A DNA stretch of 64,000 bases from DALYLB01 sp964468345 (GTDB lineage Bacteria > Acidobacteriota > Blastocatellia > RBC074). A program made the position numbers and the translations under genes. The stretch covers positions 49,819 through 113,818 of the forward strand of contig CAYXVZ010000012.1 of NCBI GenBank assembly GCA_964468345.1. The letters run 5' to 3'. The notes below the pieces were generated by a model. The model was given only the letters and a program-made list of their open reading frames with translations. It was not told the origin of the DNA and ran no database searches. Shown piece by piece: positions 36,500-44,767 of this stretch; position 1 is the first letter of the stretch, and each line of letters opens with the position of its first letter.

Positions 36500-38017
36500 A
36501 TGAATCGTTCGGAAGAAGCTATTCATCAACTCCTGGACCATCTGATTTCCGGATGGCGATCGGAACAGCCGGGGTCCGTGAAAGAGTTTTTGCAGATCTG
36601 GAAAGAAAGGCTCAATGTGGTCGTCCAGATCAAGGACATCGGAAAAAATCAGGTCCAGTTCACTTCGGAATGGTCTGATATCCGGTTGCGGGGCCTCAGT
36701 CATGTGCCCTGTCTGTTGACGACCTGCAAAGACCCCAGCGTTATACGGGAATTCTGGCGTCAACATGCCGGCCTGGGAAAAATTCCTTTTGTGCTGGCAA
36801 TATCGGAAGACGCCCAGCGTCATGCCGCCGCCGTGATTACGGATTCACGCGGACTTCTGCTTTCCGGTCCGGAGACAATCCAATTACTGACGGATTCAAA
36901 TCCGCGGGAAAATCTGATCCGTCATATACGCAGGCAGATCCCGCGTCAACGGCTCAACCCATTCGATTTTCTCAAACCGGCCGAAGGATGCATGTTCTTC
37001 GGCCGGCGGAACGAACTGAATCGGCTCCGCTATGAAGACAGCACCAGTTTCGCCATTGTCGGTCCGGGCAAAGCAGGCAAATCCTCGCTGATGAAGTATT
37101 ACCAGCAGCAGATGTTGCGTTTAAAAGATCCGCGAAGCTCCTATCGGCACTATATCGATTTTTATGATTGCCCGGATCTGACGCCCGACGGGGTGGCGCG
37201 ATTTTTGGCGATGAAGATCGATTCCTCGCGGCAGAGCAATCGTGTCCAGGCAAAAGGTCTGGTCGATTTTTTGAAATATCAGGCCTATCGAAACGATGTC
37301 GCGCTCGACCTGCTGCTGGATGAAGTTGATGAAGTCTGTTCGGGCAGCGCATTCAAACTGCTCGGAGAGGCCGCCAAACTCGGTTATTGCAGACTGGTCC
37401 TTTGCGGAAAAGCGTCATTGCTGAATCTGATGCTCGATGAGCAATCTCCTCTGCGAGGGCGCGTTGAATTGCTCAAGCTCGAACCCCTTGAGCCTGCCGA
37501 CGCGCGACTGTTGCTGCTCGAGCCGTTCAAGGATCTCGGCTATGAAATTGAGGACCCGGAGATGCTGGTCGATCGCGTATTTCGTTATACCGGGCGTTTT
37601 CCGCATCTGTTGCAGCTTTTCGGCAAACGCCTGGCCGCGCTGATGAGCGAACAAGGCGCAAATCTGATCACTGTCAAAGATATCGAGACGCTGAAATGGG
37701 ATTTCACCATTGCGCACATCTTTACAGAGCCGCTTCGCAATCTTTCCAATCCCGAAGCCATCAAGCTCGGATTGATTCTTCTGCAGGATGGACGGCAGGA
37801 ATTTTCGATCGGAATGATTCAGGAAATAACCCGAACAGAGTTTGTCGATTTTGGGCACCGCGAACTTACAAAACTTTGCAATGAACTTGTGATCAACAAC
37901 GTTATCGCCTGGAATGGATGGAAATATCGAATTGCCAACGAGGCTCTTTACGATTACGTGAAGAATCTCGGCCTTCTTGAACAGTTATGCAAAGAGGAGT
38001 CACATGTTCAACTATAG
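36500..38017 (+). CDS. STAND-type P-loop ATPase with unknown N-terminal domain
   Basis: The 505-residue protein has an N-terminal domain of about 160 residues with alternating strands and helices (ERLNVVVQIKDIGKNQVQF, VPCLLTTCKDPSVIREFW, GKIPFVLAISEDAQRHAAAV). The phrase FFGRRNELNRL then opens an AAA/STAND module: Walker A GPGKAGKSS at 188-196 and Walker B LLLDEVDE at 271-278. The C-terminal part is a winged-helix-like region (FGHRELTKLCNELVINNVIAWNG). Similar Archaeal_ATPase-like modules act as signal-driven switches in conflict systems. Its stop overlaps the next gene by 14 bp, so the two are translated together and probably form a complex. Confidence 0.9.
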   Translation: MNRSEEAIHQLLDHLISGWRSEQPGSVKEFLQIWKERLNVVVQIKDIGKNQVQFTSEWSDIRLRGLSHVPCLLTTCKDPSVIREFWRQHAGLGKIPFVLAISEDAQRHAAAVITDSRGLLLSGPETIQLLTDSNPRENLIRHIRRQIPRQRLNPFDFLKPAEGCMFFGRRNELNRLRYEDSTSFAIVGPGKAGKSSLMKYYQQQMLRLKDPRSSYRHYIDFYDCPDLTPDGVARFLAMKIDSSRQSNRVQAKGLVDFLKYQAYRNDVALDLLLDEVDEVCSGSAFKLLGEAAKLGYCRLVLCGKASLLNLMLDEQSPLRGRVELLKLEPLEPADARLLLLEPFKDLGYEIEDPEMLVDRVFRYTGRFPHLLQLFGKRLAALMSEQGANLITVKDIETLKWDFTIAHIFTEPLRNLSNPEAIKLGLILLQDGRQEFSIGMIQEITRTEFVDFGHRELTKLCNELVINNVIAWNGWKYRIANEALYDYVKNLGLLEQLCKEESHVQL

Positions 38018-41000
38018 AAGAATTGACGCCTCCCTCATTCAAGAATTTGCCGATCTAATCGATCAAGGGGAGAGCATTGTAATGCTCGGTTCCCGGTATG
38101 CCGGGAAGAAACAAGCGGTTAACTGGCTAGAGGAACGGTTGGTCGCACAAAACTCGGCACCGGTCGTCCGCGTGGATATTCCACATGTCCGACCAATCAA
38201 AACCGAAAGAGATCTTAGCAAGTTGATTGCGGATGCGGTCAGGAGATCTTCGATTTCGTCATCCATTTCACAGGAGAAATCACTCCGCCCGACCTATGGA
38301 TTTTTCAAGCCCATTGATGAAGCGATCGACGCAATCGGTAAGCCGATTATCTTATTGGCGTCCTATGTGGATAGCCTGACGCATACGCTGGCACGACAAT
38401 TTCTCCGCGCGATCCGCAGCCGGGTGATGGGACAACGTTCCATTATCGCGTTCATCAGCGGAGAAACAAATTTGCAGGATCTCGTCGTCGGGCCGAATTC
38501 CGAATTCAATTGCACGAATAACTATTTTCTGCAGGGCTTTTCGAGAGATCAGTTTGCTCTGGAAGCGGCAAACCTGGAAACCGTCTTTCACGCGCGAATC
38601 GAGAGGCCGGAAGCGACCATACCGTTCTTGTACGAGGTGACGGGCGGAAATGTCTCGCAGTTGCGAACGATTCTCGCTTACATTGCGGAAGAGAAGCGCG
38701 AAAGCACGAAATCCGGACTCCTTTCCCTGAGCCGGCAGGATTTACCGAGTTCACTACTTGAACTTCCAAGGGGAGGAATATCGAAAGCAGAAGTCTTTTG
38801 GCAAGCCACAAAAATCATCAATCACGAACCCGATTGCTGGCACGCATTGGAAACTCTCATCGCGCAAGGCGCGACTCCGCTTCCCGGCCTTGAGAATGAT
38901 CCTCCGACGCGTCTTGAACTGGCTGGCGTGACAGTCCGCGAAAAGTCATCCTTGGTTCCCGCGTCCCGTTTGATGATGGATTACGTTCGACAGTACTACA
39001 CGCCGCGCCGGATCGGAGATTTAAATGCCTGTGCGGGAAACTGGGAGCGCGCTTTCGAGAAGTATCGGGAATTGAACGCGGAAGAATATTTGCGCCCGGA
39101 TTCGAACGATGATCGCGCCAACGTCAGTTTTGTCGTCAATGCGCTTGGCAATGCTTTGTATTCCGCCGCGACCATCGGGCCGGATCACGTTGGCGCTCTT
39201 TTCATGCAAGGCTGCCAGTACATTCTAGGATTCAAAGAAACGTCTTTCTGGCAACATAATTGTAAATGGGAACTCGCCCCGAGCGAAGCCATGAAGGTCC
39301 CCACTTATAAGGATAAGGCCGGTGTTGAAAGGGATTACCTCGAGACAATGCAACGGGTTCTTCCCAAGAGCAATCAGACAATCGGGCCTTGGCCATTGCC
39401 GGATATCTGGAGCCATTATGGAATGGTCGCCATTCTTCCCTCGATTCGCAGGGATAAAGTGGATGCTATTTGCATCAGCAATTTCGTCGATCGAACGGTC
39501 ATTTCCAGGGAACGAAAACTGCTGGCCGAAGATTTATTGAAAAATTTCATCTCAGCCTACTCGCACGCAATTGCCGTCGAACAGGAAAAGCGCCGCCGCC
39601 AAACGCGCGATCGACATGTCCAGGTGATCAACACTGTTTTCGAAGCGCTGGGACAGGATGAGTTGAATGTTGTGCAAATGCTCACGCTCGCCGCTCGCGA
39701 GTTGCGTCATCTGGGATATAGCCGCGTCCTCTTTTGTCTGGTCGATCCGGAAAGAAAGCGAATCAAAGGGGTCGTTGACGACTCAGATGATCCTGGCGTT
39801 GATGTAAAAGCCCTGACGGATTACCCATTGGACGAGCCGTTAGCGGATGTTCAGCCTTTCGTCATTTTCACGAAGCAATACAAGATAATCGAAAATGCTC
39901 TTGAGGAGCCGCTGACCAATAAAACTGTTGTGGTTAAATCCAACATGAAAGCAGAAGCCATCGTCCCTATTATTAACAACGATGGAGAGGCAATTGGAAC
40001 CATTCATATTGAGAGAGCCGATCGGGCAGTGCCATTGATGGAGGAAGTGGAGGATCTCCTATTGTTCGGCAGTCAATTGGCTGTCGCTATCGAGTTATGC
40101 GATCGCGTGAATATTCTTCAGGCGGCGCTCAATAAAATTCCCGAACCCATAGGCATATGCGATCAAACGGAAAAGCTGATTTATTTGAACAAGCCCGCAG
40201 CCAAAGTTACCAGGGCGGTCCATGGATGGCAGGAACCGTCAGCGCCAATTTTCTTATCAGACATGGTGCTAGACAATGTTGAAATCGCAGAATTAGTGCG
40301 CGAATCATTGAGAGATGGGAAGTCGAGGACGAAATATTTGTCAGCAACCAGGGAGACTGACAAATATCATATAGAAGTAGTATCCGCGGGAATTCAGAGT
40401 TGGGATGAAAAAGTTATCGCAACGATCGGACACATTCGTGATTTGAGCAAGCAATACACCATGTTTAAGGCATTCCAGAATGTTACTGGAGCGAGTGATT
40501 CCGAAACTGCCATGCGGTCGTTGCTTGAGGCCATAAAGATTCTCGGATACGAGTGGGGACGGCTTTATTTGGTTGATCCTAATGACCCCGATTCATTTAT
40601 CAGCACTTGCTGTTTCGGATTCAAAAATCCTGAAAATGAAACACGCTTCAATCGTGGCGAAGTTAAACTGCATCGTCGGGAAGTGGAGAATTCCGATACA
40701 TGGCGGAGCTTTGTTCAGAATGAGCCTTTGATCTTTCAGCTAAAGCGGAATGCTGAAAACGACAGTGTATTTATGACGGAAATGGGATTGAAGGTAACTA
40801 TCCGAAATGAAACGGAGTGTCAGACAGAGTTGGAAAAAGAAGACGGAAGTTATTGGATCGATCTGCCGATTGGTACGGATGAAACCCCGCTCGGCAAACT
40901 ATCGGTTGGTTGTAATGAGAAGCTGCCGCCATATGAGTTCGAGTTGATCAAAGTGCTCACGCGCACGGCTTCTGATTATCTGGTAGAAATCAGAAAGCGG

Positions 41001-41669
41001 GACCAGATGATCAAGATCGCTGTTGCCGAAAAGGTGATGGCTGCCTGGGCTCATAACATCGCCACACGTCTTGCGTCTTTACCGATCCTATTAGCGCGAT
41101 TCCGCAATTTTGAACAGCAGCAGCCTAAATTGAAAGGTCTGAATGATCGGTATGCCGCGATTGTTGAAGATGCCTTGAATATGATGTTACGGGTGAAAGA
41201 GCGTGTCACGCCGGTTGAAGCAAATTTAGATGAGGTCGATGTTATTGCGCAGATCCGGTATGCGCTGGAGACGGCCCTGCCCGATTCCGCCTGGCAGCTG
41301 CATTTCCCTGAACGCAGATCTCTCGTCAAGGCAGATCGCGCCCTACTTCGTTCCGCAATCCTGGAGTTAGTTCAAAACTCAATTGAACTGATAGACAAGG
41401 AGGAGGGGTTGCGAGTCGAAGTCTCGGCTCATAACGGAGATGGAAATTTAGTCATTCGTTATCGCGATAATGGTCCGGGGGTGCCCAGGGAGTATAAGGA
41501 GCGCATCTTCGATGAGTTTTTCAGTCGCAGACCCGGCCAGAAAACGAGCACGGGTCTTGGATTGAGTTATGTTCGTCGCGTTGTAAAAGCACATGGCGGT
41601 ACGATCGAGGAAAACGGAGTGTATGGTCAGGGAGCAGCTTTTGAAATCAGACTTCCCAAAGTTGCGTAA
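38004..41669 (+). CDS. giant soluble sensor: STAND-like ATPase, GAF, PAS, GAF, histidine kinase
   Basis: The 1221-residue protein has an N-terminal P-loop-like module with a degenerate Walker A GSRYAGKK at 29-36 and no clear acidic Walker B (PIILLASYVDSL). A long helical/sensor middle runs to about 530. Then come GAF at about 542-695, PAS at about 703-810 (IPEPIGICDQTEKLIYLNKPA), a second GAF at about 819-990, and a histidine kinase: phosphoacceptor candidate His1017 in AAWAHNIATRL, N box Asn1125, DNGPG at about 1155 and GLGLSYVRR at about 1184. No membrane helix is seen, so it senses a cytoplasmic signal. GAGGAG precedes the ATG, inside the end of the upstream ATPase gene. The response regulator follows 24 bp later. 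Confidence 0.92.
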   Translation: MFNYRRIDASLIQEFADLIDQGESIVMLGSRYAGKKQAVNWLEERLVAQNSAPVVRVDIPHVRPIKTERDLSKLIADAVRRSSISSSISQEKSLRPTYGFFKPIDEAIDAIGKPIILLASYVDSLTHTLARQFLRAIRSRVMGQRSIIAFISGETNLQDLVVGPNSEFNCTNNYFLQGFSRDQFALEAANLETVFHARIERPEATIPFLYEVTGGNVSQLRTILAYIAEEKRESTKSGLLSLSRQDLPSSLLELPRGGISKAEVFWQATKIINHEPDCWHALETLIAQGATPLPGLENDPPTRLELAGVTVREKSSLVPASRLMMDYVRQYYTPRRIGDLNACAGNWERAFEKYRELNAEEYLRPDSNDDRANVSFVVNALGNALYSAATIGPDHVGALFMQGCQYILGFKETSFWQHNCKWELAPSEAMKVPTYKDKAGVERDYLETMQRVLPKSNQTIGPWPLPDIWSHYGMVAILPSIRRDKVDAICISNFVDRTVISRERKLLAEDLLKNFISAYSHAIAVEQEKRRRQTRDRHVQVINTVFEALGQDELNVVQMLTLAARELRHLGYSRVLFCLVDPERKRIKGVVDDSDDPGVDVKALTDYPLDEPLADVQPFVIFTKQYKIIENALEEPLTNKTVVVKSNMKAEAIVPIINNDGEAIGTIHIERADRAVPLMEEVEDLLLFGSQLAVAIELCDRVNILQAALNKIPEPIGICDQTEKLIYLNKPAAKVTRAVHGWQEPSAPIFLSDMVLDNVEIAELVRESLRDGKSRTKYLSATRETDKYHIEVVSAGIQSWDEKVIATIGHIRDLSKQYTMFKAFQNVTGASDSETAMRSLLEAIKILGYEWGRLYLVDPNDPDSFISTCCFGFKNPENETRFNRGEVKLHRREVENSDTWRSFVQNEPLIFQLKRNAENDSVFMTEMGLKVTIRNETECQTELEKEDGSYWIDLPIGTDETPLGKLSVGCNEKLPPYEFELIKVLTRTASDYLVEIRKRDQMIKIAVAEKVMAAWAHNIATRLASLPILLARFRNFEQQQPKLKGLNDRYAAIVEDALNMMLRVKERVTPVEANLDEVDVIAQIRYALETALPDSAWQLHFPERRSLVKADRALLRSAILELVQNSIELIDKEEGLRVEVSAHNGDGNLVIRYRDNGPGVPREYKERIFDEFFSRRPGQKTSTGLGLSYVRRVVKAHGGTIEENGVYGQGAAFEIRLPKVA

Positions 41670-41693
41670 GCACCTAACATAAAGGAGAGAACC

Positions 41694-42371
41694 ATGTACC
41701 GTGTACTGATTATTGAAGATATGAAGGACACCTTAGCCGAACTTCACGATCTGATCGACTCCGCGCTGTCGGGAATTCTCGGAGATGCGCTTCCCTTGCC
41801 GCAGATCGATCTGGCGGAGAATGTGCGGGAAGCGCGAGAACGGATCGAGATGGCCGCGCAGGAAAACTGGAACTACGATGCGGTTGTATTGGATTTCAAG
41901 TTGCCTGCCGACAAAGGAGAAAACCCGGAAAGCGATGAGTCGCTCTGCCTGATCATCCGGCAAAAGATGCCGGATGCCTTGATCGCGCACATTACGTCAC
42001 ATCCGGAAGACGGGGAAGTCCGAGCGCACATGCAGAAAATTCATAAGGAGCAGGTGGGGTACAGCGCGATCGATATTTCGAAGCTGAATATTACCTGGCC
42101 CGAGTTGCTTCTGGATCGAATGAAAAAATTCCTGTTCGGCGAACGGATACAGAAACGGCTGAGCGTTCTTTTTCAGAGTGTCGATTCATCGGCGATCAAT
42201 ATCGCGCGGAGCCGCGCCCGTTCGGCGGGCGGATTGACGCATGAGCTGGCGACGCTTGCGCGGGAAATATCGATTTTCTGGCCCGATTTGGATGAGAAGA
42301 CGCGCGATCAGGTTCGGCAGCGATATATTGTGGAGCAGGGGGAAAATGGTGTAAAAGTGGGCATGCTGTAA
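41694..42371 (+). CDS. response regulator with unrecognised C-terminal domain
   Basis: The 225-residue protein has a receiver domain: acidic pair Glu8-Asp9 (IIEDMKD), phosphoacceptor Asp67 in VVLDFKLP, Thr101 in HITSH and Lys130 in DISK. The loop after Asp67 and the loop before Lys130 are longer than usual. The remaining 90 residues form helices (LLLDRMKKFLFGERIQKRLSV, LTHELATLAREISIFWPDLD) with no known DNA-binding fold, so output may be by protein contact rather than transcription. AGGAGAG stands before the ATG. It is surely the partner of the giant histidine kinase just upstream and may control the TIR or peptidase downstream. Confidence 0.92.
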   Translation: MYRVLIIEDMKDTLAELHDLIDSALSGILGDALPLPQIDLAENVREARERIEMAAQENWNYDAVVLDFKLPADKGENPESDESLCLIIRQKMPDALIAHITSHPEDGEVRAHMQKIHKEQVGYSAIDISKLNITWPELLLDRMKKFLFGERIQKRLSVLFQSVDSSAINIARSRARSAGGLTHELATLAREISIFWPDLDEKTRDQVRQRYIVEQGENGVKVGML

Positions 42372-42495
42372 CTGACAGCCATCAGCGATCGCAAAAGAAT
42401 TCTCGGCTATTTGCATACTGCTCTCAGTTCAGCCAAATCATAGAAAAGCATTTTTGATCGGGATTCGGTCTCTGGCCATTCCTTGAGGGAATTCC

Positions 42496-42960
42496 GTGCG
42501 GAAAAAACCAAGTATTTTTCTCAGTTACGCAATCGAGGATCAGGAACGCGTCAATGGTTTGCATAACCAATTGAAACGGTCCGGTTATGAACCATGGATG
42601 GACACCCGGAAATTAGGAGGAGGCGTGAGATGGCAGCAGTCCATCCGAAAGGCAATCAAGGATTCCGACCTCGTTTGTGTTTGTCTGTCCAGCCATACAT
42701 TCAGCCGTGATCGGTTTGTCATCCGGGAAATTCGATATGCGCTGTTTTTGGAACAGGAACGAAACGACTCACACCGGTGGGATTGCATCGTGGCCGGAAA
42801 GAAGATCGAAGATCTCGTTTTCGTTGTTCCTCTTCGGATGGATGACTGCGAGATTCCCGAAATTCTCGCCCATAATCAATACATTGATTTGTTTGAGCCG
42901 ACCGGTTGGCGAAAACTTTTAAAGACGTTGCGGGAGATAAAAAAAACGATCGAATCATAA
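42496..42960 (+). CDS. TIR-domain protein, putative NAD-consuming effector
   Basis: The 154-residue protein is a single TIR domain: the opening strand SIFLSYAIEDQERV, box 2-like region GYEPWMDTRKLGGG, SDLVCVCLSSHTFSRDRF and Glu78 in VIREIRYAL, which stands where active TIR NADases carry the catalytic Glu. The end WRKLLKTLREIKK is helical. The start is a GTG behind GAGGG. In bacteria such domains cleave NAD or make signal nucleotides once activated, and cause growth arrest during infection. It follows the response regulator by 124 bp and precedes the peptidase gene, which makes it a likely effector of the cassette. Confidence 0.92.
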   Translation: MRKKPSIFLSYAIEDQERVNGLHNQLKRSGYEPWMDTRKLGGGVRWQQSIRKAIKDSDLVCVCLSSHTFSRDRFVIREIRYALFLEQERNDSHRWDCIVAGKKIEDLVFVVPLRMDDCEIPEILAHNQYIDLFEPTGWRKLLKTLREIKKTIES

Positions 42961-43026
42961 CTCGCAGCGCAGCATGTTCACTTGGCCGCGTGGGGAAGGA
43001 TCCAGCACTGGCGTAAGGAGATGCAG

Positions 43027-44274
43027 ATGAATTCGTTGAAAGTCATCTTAGACAGGCTTCAAGAACGCGAGGAATCCGAATATTTCCGGGTGCATTATGG
43101 GCTGCGAAATCCCGTCGTCGGGCGGGGCTTGGGAGCGCACGGCGTCAAGGACCGGACGCTGATCAAAACCTATTTGCGGTCGCTCGACAGATTGTATCGC
43201 GCGATGCGCGCTTCGCCCTGGAATCGAAATCCGCCGCTGGGGACGGAGCAGAATGGGAAGATCAATGTCTATGTTTTCGACGTCTCCGAAATCATCTCCG
43301 CGGATGGAAGCCCCTTTGCCTCGGCGACCCGCGACGGAAATCCGTATATCTGCTTGCCATCGCGAAGTTTTGAGCCCTCGCCGCAGGCCGAATTCCATCG
43401 CGCCGAGGCCGAAGCCGTCCATGAAGCGACGCATGTCTTCAATTTTCGCGAGCGGCCTCATACCGACATCTATTCCGGGGCCTGGGAATGGGTAGACGAG
43501 GCGATTGCCGTCTATATGGAAACGCATCTGATTCCCGGCAATCACGACCATTTTCGATTTTTGAAAAACTGGGTGGATATGCCCGAAGTTTCCCTGGATG
43601 ATTGGTCGGCGCGATATCAGTCGGGCGTTTTTGCATGTTATCTGGAAAATAAAATGCCTGGACTGCTAAATCGTCTTTGGGTGGAATCCCGGCGGGAGGA
43701 ACGGCCGTTCGATGTCCTCAGTCGCCTGGCGTCGCCCGATCGTCCGTTTTCTTCTTCCGATCCGGGGGCGCAGGATTTGTTTTCCTCCGGTTATTGCATG
43801 GACTCGTATTTTCTTATGGAGGAGGAAAATGACTGGCTGACGCCGCAACTTCATGCGCGATTCGGGGAGCGTGCCCTGACGGAAAGCCATCGGGTGACGG
43901 CAGGCGGCAAGCAGGCCGTCTCAGAGGAATGGACGTTGAATCACCTGGCCTGCCGCTATTTCCGGATTCTGTTGAAGGATCGCCCTGAAAAACTTCGTGT
44001 CGAAGTCCGTATTACGGACGAAAAAGGAATTCAACCGGTCAAGGCTGAATTGGCGGCGGTGCAGGAAGACGGGCGTCGCGGCCGTGTATTTCCTCTGCGA
44101 CAGGACAGCGCAACGAACGCCTCAACGCTATCGTTGGACTTGCCCCGCAATGTGATCCGGGACACCGATCATTTCATCCTGGTCGTGAGCAATTGCGGCA
44201 TTCGAAGCCGGCAGGTTCGACGAAGCATTGATCATGATGACGATCGCCGATTCCAGGTCCTTGTTTCCGGATAG
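43027..44274 (+). CDS. HExxH (gluzincin-type) zinc peptidase of the cassette
   Basis: The 415-residue protein has HEATH at 132-136 in EAVHEATHVFNF and a second acidic helix WEWVDEAIAVYMET with Glu158, the two clusters expected for gluzincin peptidases. The N-terminal 125 residues are a helical then beta lead-in (KINVYVFDVSEII). The C-terminal 90 residues are strand-rich (LRVEVRITDEKGIQPVKAEL), like an Ig-type domain. There is no signal peptide, so it acts in the cytoplasm. AAGGAG stands 6 bases before ATG 43027. It is the last gene of the run. I did not recognise a named family; conflict-system peptidases often cleave and activate partner effectors. Confidence 0.82.
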   Translation: MNSLKVILDRLQEREESEYFRVHYGLRNPVVGRGLGAHGVKDRTLIKTYLRSLDRLYRAMRASPWNRNPPLGTEQNGKINVYVFDVSEIISADGSPFASATRDGNPYICLPSRSFEPSPQAEFHRAEAEAVHEATHVFNFRERPHTDIYSGAWEWVDEAIAVYMETHLIPGNHDHFRFLKNWVDMPEVSLDDWSARYQSGVFACYLENKMPGLLNRLWVESRREERPFDVLSRLASPDRPFSSSDPGAQDLFSSGYCMDSYFLMEEENDWLTPQLHARFGERALTESHRVTAGGKQAVSEEWTLNHLACRYFRILLKDRPEKLRVEVRITDEKGIQPVKAELAAVQEDGRRGRVFPLRQDSATNASTLSLDLPRNVIRDTDHFILVVSNCGIRSRQVRRSIDHDDDRRFQVLVSG

Positions 44275-44312
44275 CGTATTCCCGAATGAACTGGAATTTT
44301 CTTTGGCTTGCC

Positions 44313-44501
44313 AAAAAGAAATGGCGCTGCGGATCGTGGGAATGGTCGCAGCGCCCTGATAATTGTGGTTATCTTTCTCACCTTGATAACCACATGACAC
44401 CGTGAGTGGAACGCTCCACCTGGTATCTCGTTGCCCCACCCATCTAAAAGCAACCTCGGTGCCACACGCCGCGCGAAGCCAAAAACACGCAAAACCCCAA
44501 T
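44313..44501 (-). ncRNA. candidate structured RNA, copy 1
   Basis: Read on the minus strand, a multiloop is closed by GGCACCG/CGGTGTC and holds two hairpins (GTTGC/GCAAC and GTGGA/TCCAC). It is followed by GTGGTTATC/GATAACCAC and a final GC-rich hairpin (CGCAGCGCC paired with GGCGCTGCG) with a T-rich tail (ATTTCTTTTTGG). This looks like an independent small RNA ending in a terminator. A second copy about 2.85 kb downstream is nearly identical, including the loops. I did not recognise any known RNA family. Reading on the + strand as a leader of the DUF5916 gene is the alternative. Confidence 0.6.
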
Positions 44502-44767
44502 GAATACGGCTCCGGTTGAATTTTCGCATCTATCGGGAAGTGGGCCATGGGTGATGCCGAATTCTTACATCGAGCATATGGAGAATTCCGAAGCCGACCG
44601 CAACGATCCAGTGGTTTGCTTGAGACTCCCTGCCCCTGTTTGCTCAAAACGGTATTTCAGGAGGTTTCTTTTCGTGATTCGTTAACGCAAAATATTTTAT
44701 CGTACCCTCACCACCATGAGGGCTTTTCGCTTTGTTACTCGAAGTTTATTTTGCGTTAGGAGTTCGC
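44502..44767 (+). promoter_or_regulatory. region upstream of the DUF5916 gene
   Basis: AT-rich DNA (TAACGCAAAATATTTTATCG near 44683) probably holds the promoter of the following gene. TACCCTCACCACCATGAGGG at about 44703-44720 is a short hairpin. No protein-like ORF was found. Confidence 0.4.

Noticed and set aside
32612..44300. Integrative element with tRNA-Ser attachment site
   Set aside because: I looked for a copy of the tRNA 3' end after the cassette and for an integrase and found neither, so I do not call an element.
44313..44501. Known riboswitch
   Set aside because: I compared it from memory with c-di-GMP, cobalamin, ZTP, SAM, guanidine and fluoride classes; key bases did not fit.
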